From positions 1 to 26,605 of the forward strand of contig CAAGNV010000028.1 in NCBI GenBank assembly GCA_900771425.1: a stretch of 26,605 bases of DNA, written 5' to 3'. Under the pieces are notes generated by a model. The model did not search any database, was not told the origin of the DNA, and saw nothing but the letters and a program-made list of their open reading frames with translations. Positions 22,016 to 26,605 of this stretch are shown piece after piece. The translations under genes were made by a program, and so were the position numbers. The DNA comes from Bacteroidaceae bacterium. Lineage in GTDB: Bacteria; Bacteroidota; Bacteroidia; Bacteroidales; Bacteroidaceae. The number at the start of each line of letters is the position of its first letter. Position 1 is the first letter of the stretch.

Positions 22016-22702
22016 ATGGAAATTGAAAGCACAATTCGGCTCTGTCATATCTCGGGCGACAACATCATCGTCTGTGGCATCATCATATTGTTCGTGCTCT
22101 TCACCTTTGTCATCTATCGTTGCCGTACTATCCTGGCATATAAGATGAAGACTTACTTCTCGTCACGCCAGATTTATGCGCTCAACGACTTCGGGTCGAA
22201 CGACCGCGAGCAGATCGATATCATCATACTCATACTCATCGGCCTGATGGCAGTCAGCCTTGCACTCTTTGCCGGTGCCCGTCAGCCGATGGCAATCGAC
22301 GTGATGCCCAATTACGGCCAGCTGTTCCATGTCTTTCTGCTCATGGTGCTGCTCGTAGCCTTCCAGATGGGGGCATATACCTTCGTCAACTGGGTGTTCT
22401 TCAAACCCGACGTCAGTCATCACTGGATGTCGTCGTACATCTACCTTTATGCCACCACTTCGATTGTCGTCATGCCCTTTGCCGTGTCGAGCGTGTTCCT
22501 CACTTCGCAGTGTTCGTCAAACATCACGTATTGCTTACTCGCAGTATTCATTTTGCAGAAAATCATACTCTTTTTCAAGCTCTTTGCTAACTTTAAACCC
22601 AAAAGATATGGTCGTCTCCTATTTTTTTTGTACTTTTGCAGCGTCGAACTGATGCCGGCCTTCATAATGGTACATGTTCTGAGGGAGATAAGTATTATTT
22701 GA
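22016..22702 (+). CDS. DUF4271 family membrane protein
   Basis: This 228-residue protein has about six hydrophobic membrane segments (for example IIVCGIIILFVLFTFVIYRC, IDIIILILIGLMAVSLALFA, LFHVFLLMVLLVAFQMGAYT, IVVMPFAVSSVFL, YCLLAVFILQKIILFFKLF, LLFFLYFCSVELMPAFIM). It matches the Bacteroidetes family DUF4271 in size, hydrophobic pattern and position directly upstream of hemD, a conserved order in the phylum. The function is not established. A promoter-like box lies inside its 3' end, so hemD can be expressed separately. Confidence 0.8.
   Translation: MEIESTIRLCHISGDNIIVCGIIILFVLFTFVIYRCRTILAYKMKTYFSSRQIYALNDFGSNDREQIDIIILILIGLMAVSLALFAGARQPMAIDVMPNYGQLFHVFLLMVLLVAFQMGAYTFVNWVFFKPDVSHHWMSSYIYLYATTSIVVMPFAVSSVFLTSQCSSNITYCLLAVFILQKIILFFKLFANFKPKRYGRLLFFLYFCSVELMPAFIMVHVLREISII
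22631..22638 (+). promoter_or_regulatory. -7 box inside the DUF4271 gene, for hemD
   Basis: TACTTTTG followed by CA matches TAnnTTTG, 165 bp upstream of the hemD start and within the last 70 bases of the preceding gene. The preceding run of T is coding (LLFFLYFC). Confidence 0.6.
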
Positions 22703-22803
22703 AGGTAACAACGCACTTCACGGAAGCATTGTGCAAATACAAAACAAGACATATAAAATAAGTATTAATAAATAAACCAAATTCATTAAACCAATACGAC
22801 AAA

Positions 22804-23535
22804 ATGAAAGTACTGGTATCTCAACCAAAACCACAAACTGACAAGTCACCTTATTTCGACGTAGCAGAAAAATACGGAATAGAACTTGTATTCCGCCCGT
22901 TCATCCGAGTTGACAAGATGCCTGCACGCGATTTCCGCGCTCAGAAGATATCAATCCTCGACCACACCGCTATCGTATTTACTTCACGCCACGGCATAGA
23001 CCACTTCTTCAATCTATGCAAGGAGATGCGTATAACCATACCTGAGGACATGAAGTACTTCTGCAAGTCAGAGCTTGTATCGCTCTACATTCAGAAATAC
23101 GTTCAGTACCGCAAGCGCAAAGTATTCTTCTCGCCTACAGGCAAGATGTCTGACCTCGTACCGATCATGGTCAAGCACAAGACTGAGAAGTACTTCGTGC
23201 CACAGTCGTCGGCTCACGATGACGAAATCAAGAATATGCTCGACGCAGCAAAGCTCACACACAGCGAGGCTGTGATGTACTACACCGTCAGCAACGAATT
23301 CACACCCGACGAAGCTTTCGACTACGACATGCTCGTGTTCTTCAGCCCTGAGGGAATCCACTCACTGCTCAAGAACTTCCCTAACTTCGAGCAGGGCGAC
23401 ATTGCCATCGTCTGTCTCGGAGCCAAGACCATCGAAGAGGCAGAGAAGAACGGTCTCCGCGTTGACCTTCAGCCTACTGCCGAACTCCGTTCGGTGCCTG
23501 CCATGATTGAGGCATACGCCAAGTCGCACAAGTAA
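22804..23535 (+). CDS. hemD: uroporphyrinogen-III synthase
   Basis: This 243-residue protein has the two-domain HemD fold: the N-terminus KVLVSQPKPQTDKSPYFDVA, then AIVFTSRHGIDHFF, and later LVFFSPEGIHSLLKNF with CLGAKTIEEAEKNGLRVDL. The last two correspond to the conserved S/T-x-x-G-x-x and G-x-x-T motifs of the family. It closes hydroxymethylbilane to uroporphyrinogen III for haem or corrin synthesis. HemD sequences are poorly conserved, so the call relies on these patterns together with the conserved DUF4271-hemD-rnpA order. A short ATG-proximal AAACC-rich leader has no Shine-Dalgarno sequence. Confidence 0.88.
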   Translation: MKVLVSQPKPQTDKSPYFDVAEKYGIELVFRPFIRVDKMPARDFRAQKISILDHTAIVFTSRHGIDHFFNLCKEMRITIPEDMKYFCKSELVSLYIQKYVQYRKRKVFFSPTGKMSDLVPIMVKHKTEKYFVPQSSAHDDEIKNMLDAAKLTHSEAVMYYTVSNEFTPDEAFDYDMLVFFSPEGIHSLLKNFPNFEQGDIAIVCLGAKTIEEAEKNGLRVDLQPTAELRSVPAMIEAYAKSHK

Positions 23536-23572
23536 GCCGATTTCTATCACTGATAAAAAACATAAACCGCGC

Positions 23573-23971
23573 GTGGAACAACATCCACAGACATTCACAA
23601 AGGCGGAACGAATCACGAGTAAGCTCGTCGTTGACCGTCTGTTCGAAGGAGGAGGTGCATCGTTCGTTGCATTTCCTTTTCGCATTGTCTATATGACCGT
23701 GCCTCAGGGTGACGTTCCCGCGTCGATACTCATCAGCGTACCCAAGAAGCGCTTCCACCACGCCGTTGACCGTAACCGCATCAAGCGTCAGGTGCGTGAG
23801 TCATACCGCCGTCAGAAGCACGTCGTCTGGGACGCAGCCAACGGGCAAGGCGTCAGCGTAGCCATTGCCTTCGTCAGCATAGCCCAGCAGCACTGCACCA
23901 GTGCACAGGTCTATAAGAGCGTAGGCAAGGCATTGCGCCAGATTGCTTCAGCCATCACGCCCCAGGCGTGA
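23573..23971 (+). CDS. rnpA: ribonuclease P protein component
   Basis: This basic protein (133 residues from the GTG at 23573) is the protein subunit of RNase P, which trims tRNA 5' ends. It has QTFTKAERITSKLVVDRLFE at the start and the RNR motif in HHAVDRNRIKRQVRESYR. The open frame extends upstream to a TTG at 23507 inside hemD, but there is no ATG between; the GTG at 23573 lies close to where family members begin. The start is uncertain. It lies between hemD and yidD, a normal order. Confidence 0.92.
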   Translation: MEQHPQTFTKAERITSKLVVDRLFEGGGASFVAFPFRIVYMTVPQGDVPASILISVPKKRFHHAVDRNRIKRQVRESYRRQKHVVWDAANGQGVSVAIAFVSIAQQHCTSAQVYKSVGKALRQIASAITPQA

Positions 23972-23996
23972 GGCTTCCCTCATTGTTTTTCCCCTC

Positions 23997-24260
23997 ATGT
24001 CACGCATCCTCACATATCTACGCAGGGCATTGGCAATCATACGCAAAGTGCTTGCCACCGTCTTGCTCATACCTATATTCTTCTATCAGAGGTGCATATC
24101 CCCCATGTTTCCGCCTACATGCCGTTTTACCCCGACTTGCTCGCAGTATGCAGTCGAGGCAATACGCAAACACGGACCACTCAAAGGCCTGTACCTTGCC
24201 ATCCGCCGCATACTCAGGTGTCATCCCTGGGGTGGGCATGGCTATGACCCCGTGCCTTAA
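23997..24260 (+). CDS. yidD: membrane protein insertion efficiency factor YidD
   Basis: This 87-residue protein carries the YidD signature: FFYQRCISPMFPPTCRFTPT, then CSQYAVEAIRKHGPLKGLYL and CHPWGGHGYDPVP. It has an N-terminal amphipathic or membrane-associated segment (LATVLLIPIF). In other bacteria it aids YidC in inserting membrane proteins and is encoded next to rnpA, as here. The frame extends upstream to 23943, but the ATG at 23997 gives the usual start. It lies 25 bp after rnpA. Confidence 0.94.
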   Translation: MSRILTYLRRALAIIRKVLATVLLIPIFFYQRCISPMFPPTCRFTPTCSQYAVEAIRKHGPLKGLYLAIRRILRCHPWGGHGYDPVP

Positions 24261-24291
24261 TCCGACCGATTAAGCCACTTTTGCCATTTTT
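24256..24291 (+). terminator. possible terminator after yidD
   Basis: CTTAATC (24256-24262) pairs exactly with GATTAAG (24268-24274) around a five-base loop. T-rich sequence follows (ACTTTTGCCATTTTTATT). The yidD stop codon lies in the left arm. Confidence 0.55.
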
Positions 24292-24327
24292 ATTCACTAA
24301 TAATGATGCTGTTTGTAGAATTATGCG

Positions 24328-24335
24328 TAAATTTG
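24328..24335 (+). promoter_or_regulatory. -7 box of the nadA-mnmA operon
   Basis: TAAATTTG followed by CG fits TAnnTTTG, 56 bp upstream of the ATG at 24392. It also argues against a start at the upstream frame opening at 24281. Confidence 0.6.
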
Positions 24336-24391
24336 CGACGATAATCAACAAACAACCTAACAATAACACACTCATTATCCATCATCCAACT

Positions 24392-25330
24392 ATGAACAAA
24401 GAGGAAATGAAGGCGGAAATCCGTCGTATTGCAAAGGAGAAAAACGCCGTCATACTGGCGCATTACTATACAGAAGGCGAAGTGCAGGACATAGCCGACT
24501 TCGTGGGTGACTCGCTTGCACTGGCTCAGCAGGCAGCAAAGACCGATGCCGACATCATCGTCATGTGCGGCGTACACTTCATGGGCGAGACCTGCAAGAT
24601 ACTATGCCCTGAAAAGAAAGTGCTCGTGCTCGACCTCAATGCCGGATGCTCGCTTGCCGACAGTTGCCGTGCCGAAGACCTTGCAGCGTTCAAGGCCCAG
24701 CACCCTGGATATAAGGTAGTCAGCTACGTCAATACCACTGCTGCCGTCAAGGCACTGTCCGACGTCGTCGTCACCAGCAGCAACGCACGCAAGGTGGTCG
24801 ATAGTTATCCGAAAGACGAGAAACTCATCTTCGGTCCCGACCAGAACCTCGGGGCATACATCAACTCAGTGACCGGTCGCGACATGCTGTTGTGGAACGG
24901 TGGATGCCATGTCCACGGACGCTTCTCGCTTGCTGCCATTCTCGACCTCAAGGCCCAGCACCCTGAGGCAAAGGTGCTTGTTCACCCCGAATGTCCGAAA
25001 CCAATACAGATGGTGGCAGACGAAATCGGTTCGACCGCCGGTCTGCTCAAGTACTCCATCGAGTCAGAGGCAACTGAGTTCATCGTTGCCACGGAAAGCG
25101 GCATACTCCATAAGATGCAGGCTGCATGCCCGCAGAAACGCTTCTACCCGGCACCGCCTGAGCCAGCTGACGGCAACCAGGCAAAGTGCAACGAGTGCAG
25201 TTACATGCGACTCAACACAATACAGAAACTATACGATGCCCTGACCACAGAGCAACCCGAGATAACCGTCGATGAGGCAGTTGCTGCCGAAGCCATTCGC
25301 CCAATCGACAAAATGCTGAGTCTGAGCTGA
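24392..25330 (+). CDS. nadA: quinolinate synthase
   Basis: This 312-residue enzyme condenses iminoaspartate with dihydroxyacetone phosphate to quinolinate in NAD synthesis, using one [4Fe-4S] cluster. It shows AVILAHYYTEGEVQDIADFV with DSLALAQQA, then the three likely ligands: Cys in NAGCSLADSC (C86), in GGCHVHGRF (C172) and in CNECSYMRLNT (C269). Length fits the short NadA type. The frame is open to 24281, but the ATG at 24392 begins the conserved part and follows the -7 box. No nadB or nadC is present in the window. Its stop codon overlaps the mnmA start by one base (TGATG), which couples the two. Confidence 0.95.
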   Translation: MNKEEMKAEIRRIAKEKNAVILAHYYTEGEVQDIADFVGDSLALAQQAAKTDADIIVMCGVHFMGETCKILCPEKKVLVLDLNAGCSLADSCRAEDLAAFKAQHPGYKVVSYVNTTAAVKALSDVVVTSSNARKVVDSYPKDEKLIFGPDQNLGAYINSVTGRDMLLWNGGCHVHGRFSLAAILDLKAQHPEAKVLVHPECPKPIQMVADEIGSTAGLLKYSIESEATEFIVATESGILHKMQAACPQKRFYPAPPEPADGNQAKCNECSYMRLNTIQKLYDALTTEQPEITVDEAVAAEAIRPIDKMLSLS

Positions 25331-26415
25331 TGAAGAATGTAGCGGCATTGGTATCGGGCGGAGTCGATTCGGCTGTGAGCGTACACTTGCTCAAGGAGCA
25401 GGGGTACGACCCACACCTATTTTATATAAAGATAGGACCCGAACAGGACAAGGAGTGGAACTGCACGTCGGAGGAAGACGTCGAGATATGCCAGTGGCTG
25501 GCACGCAAGTACGGCTGCCGGTTCGACATCATCGACCTTCACCACGAGTATTGGGACAAAGTCGTAGGATACACCATGGACAAGGCGCGTCAGGGACTGA
25601 CACCGAACCCCGACGTCATGTGCAACAAACTCATCAAGTTCGGCTGTTTCGAAGACTCCGTAGGCAAGGAGTTCGACCTCACAGCGACAGGTCACTATGC
25701 CACGACCGAACTCGACGGCGAAGGGCGTACATGGCTCTGTACCAGTCCCGACCCCGTGAAGGACCAGACCGACTTCCTCTGCCAGATCAATTCGTTGCAA
25801 GTGTCGAAACTGATGTTCCCCGTAGGCGGACTCATGAAGCACGAAGTACGCGAGATAGCCGAACGGGCAGGACTGCTCAATGCCAGCCGGCGCGACAGCC
25901 AGGGCATCTGCTTCCTCGGCAACATCGACTTCCGCGAGTACATACGGCGACACCTCGGCGAAAACCCCGGCGACGTACGCGAACTGGAGACAGGGCACAA
26001 GATAGGCACACATCAGGGACTGTGGTTCTACACCATCGGGCAACGCAAGGGACTTGGTTTCGGAGGTGGCCCCTGGTTCGTAGTCAAGAAGAACCTGAAG
26101 CGCAACATACTCTTCGTCAGTCATGGCTACGACCCCGAGAAGGTATATAAAGACCACCTCCGCATGACCGATTTCAACTTCATAACCAAGCCGTTTGACA
26201 ATGTACCGCTCACCAGCGACGGCACTGACGGACTGCCCGTAACGTTCAAGATACGCCACACCCCCGAGTTCGTTGGCGGACAAATCAGCAAGGATGCCGA
26301 CGGCTACTGGTACCTGCATGCCGACGAGAAAATCCACGGCGTGGCACCCGGCCAGTTCTGCGTCATCTACGACGAACACCACCACCGATGCTACGGCAGT
26401 GGCGAAATCATTTAA
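25330..26415 (+). CDS. mnmA: tRNA 2-thiouridine(34) synthase MnmA
   Basis: This 361-residue enzyme puts sulfur on uridine 34 of Lys, Glu and Gln tRNAs. It has the PP-loop ATP motif VSGGVDS (9-14), the catalytic cysteine in NPDVMCNKLIKFG (C98) and the second cysteine in SQGICFLGN (C194), with TIGQRKGLGFGGG between the domains. All family residues are present and length is normal. It starts inside the nadA stop (TGATG). Pairing with nadA, another enzyme with sulfur or iron-sulfur demand, may reflect shared regulation, but that is inference. No terminator is visible after it. Confidence 0.95.
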   Translation: MKNVAALVSGGVDSAVSVHLLKEQGYDPHLFYIKIGPEQDKEWNCTSEEDVEICQWLARKYGCRFDIIDLHHEYWDKVVGYTMDKARQGLTPNPDVMCNKLIKFGCFEDSVGKEFDLTATGHYATTELDGEGRTWLCTSPDPVKDQTDFLCQINSLQVSKLMFPVGGLMKHEVREIAERAGLLNASRRDSQGICFLGNIDFREYIRRHLGENPGDVRELETGHKIGTHQGLWFYTIGQRKGLGFGGGPWFVVKKNLKRNILFVSHGYDPEKVYKDHLRMTDFNFITKPFDNVPLTSDGTDGLPVTFKIRHTPEFVGGQISKDADGYWYLHADEKIHGVAPGQFCVIYDEHHHRCYGSGEII

Positions 26416-26423
26416 TTCAAGTC

Positions 26424-26463
26424 GTTTAGTGGTTTGGTTGTTTGGTTGTTTGGTTGCTTGGGA
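26424..26463. repeat. 8-bp minisatellite, five units (GTTTGGTT)
   Basis: Units GTTTAGTG, three GTTTGGTT and GCTTGGGA follow the mnmA stop by eight bases. The remaining bases to the end of the window (26464-26605) show no recognisable gene; a stretch at 26544-26582 reads RYSAQAASRAK in one frame and is listed among the rejected items. Confidence 0.8.
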
Positions 26464-26605
26464 CAAGCAGCCGATGATAATATCTTCAAGTTTCGCATGC
26501 TCAACTTTAAGTAGAAAAGTAGTCAGTAGACAGTAGTTCTTGCTCCGATACTCTGCGCAAGCGGCAAGCCGAGCGAAGTAGGATTGATGTGGCAGAATTT
26601 GCAAA

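Noticed and set aside
26544..26582. Short frame reading RYSAQAASRAK near the right edge
   Set aside because: This type of fragment looks familiar from intergenic DNA of Bacteroidales, but it is too short to call a gene or a repeat from one copy.
25417..26604. Long minus-strand open frame of 395 codons opposite mnmA
   Set aside because: It is antisense to an intact mnmA with all catalytic motifs, and its translation has no recognisable domain; high-GC wobble positions of mnmA keep the frame open.
26591..26605. Possible promoter GAATTTGCA at the right edge
   Set aside because: The TA of the TAnnTTTG box is missing and the downstream gene is outside the window.

Overview
The window looks like a chromosomal segment of a Prevotella-like member of the Bacteroidales. 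The evidence is the repeated Bacteroidetes -7 promoter box (TAnnTTTG, usually followed by CA), the gene order DUF4271 - hemD - rnpA - yidD, a three-gene frdCAB operon with a single-subunit cytochrome b, a C10 (streptopain-type) secreted protease whose C-terminus ends GGRKVLVK, and small ECF-sigma and beta-barrel modules. The assignment rests on gene content only; no rRNA, tRNA or CRISPR array was seen.

Layout. 1-170: possible tail of an upstream gene, a nested inverted repeat and a 7-bp minisatellite that runs up to the start of tcdA (tRNA t6A cyclisation). 1054-4121: secreted C10 protease and a small secreted beta-sandwich protein, both ending in related tails. 4122-4821: repeat-rich non-coding DNA. 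4822-6443: hipBA toxin-antitoxin pair with a visible inverted-repeat operator. 6650-11058: a four-gene metabolic operon (omega-amidase-like nitrilase, iorA, iorB, PLP aminotransferase) that reads as a pathway for aromatic amino acids from, or to, aryl-acetyl-CoA. 11214-12801: greA with an attenuator-like leader hairpin, a HIT hydrolase and a beta-barrel protein. 13452-14699: U32 peptidase-family protein (tRNA hydroxylation type). 14891-17130: ECF sigma factor, candidate anti-sigma factor, secreted protein and beta-barrel protein, tightly packed. 17615-21645, minus strand: fumarate reductase frdC-frdA-(four-helix-bundle gene)-frdB, where the four-helix-bundle gene appears to be an insertion. 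22016-26415: DUF4271, hemD, rnpA, yidD, then nadA-mnmA.

The coding content is mostly conventional. The strongest unexplained signal lies between genes. Three separate intergenic regions (4422-4481, 13129-13221, 17360-17463) carry arrays in which the pentamers GAAGA and TCTTC (or close variants) alternate every 11 bp, giving 22-bp units of GAAGA-N6-TCTTC-N6. The spacing is held strictly although the 6-bp centres differ between loci. A second family of 9-bp minisatellites (consensus GGGnCTnAT) occurs at three loci in both orientations, and 7-, 8- and 24-bp simple tandem repeats sit in other gaps. The 22-bp and 9-bp arrays are the best candidates for something undescribed. Other points of interest are the omega-amidase/IOR/aminotransferase gene order, the absence of the usual ferredoxin domain in IorA, the terminator-like hairpin in the greA leader, and the gene inserted within the frd operon.
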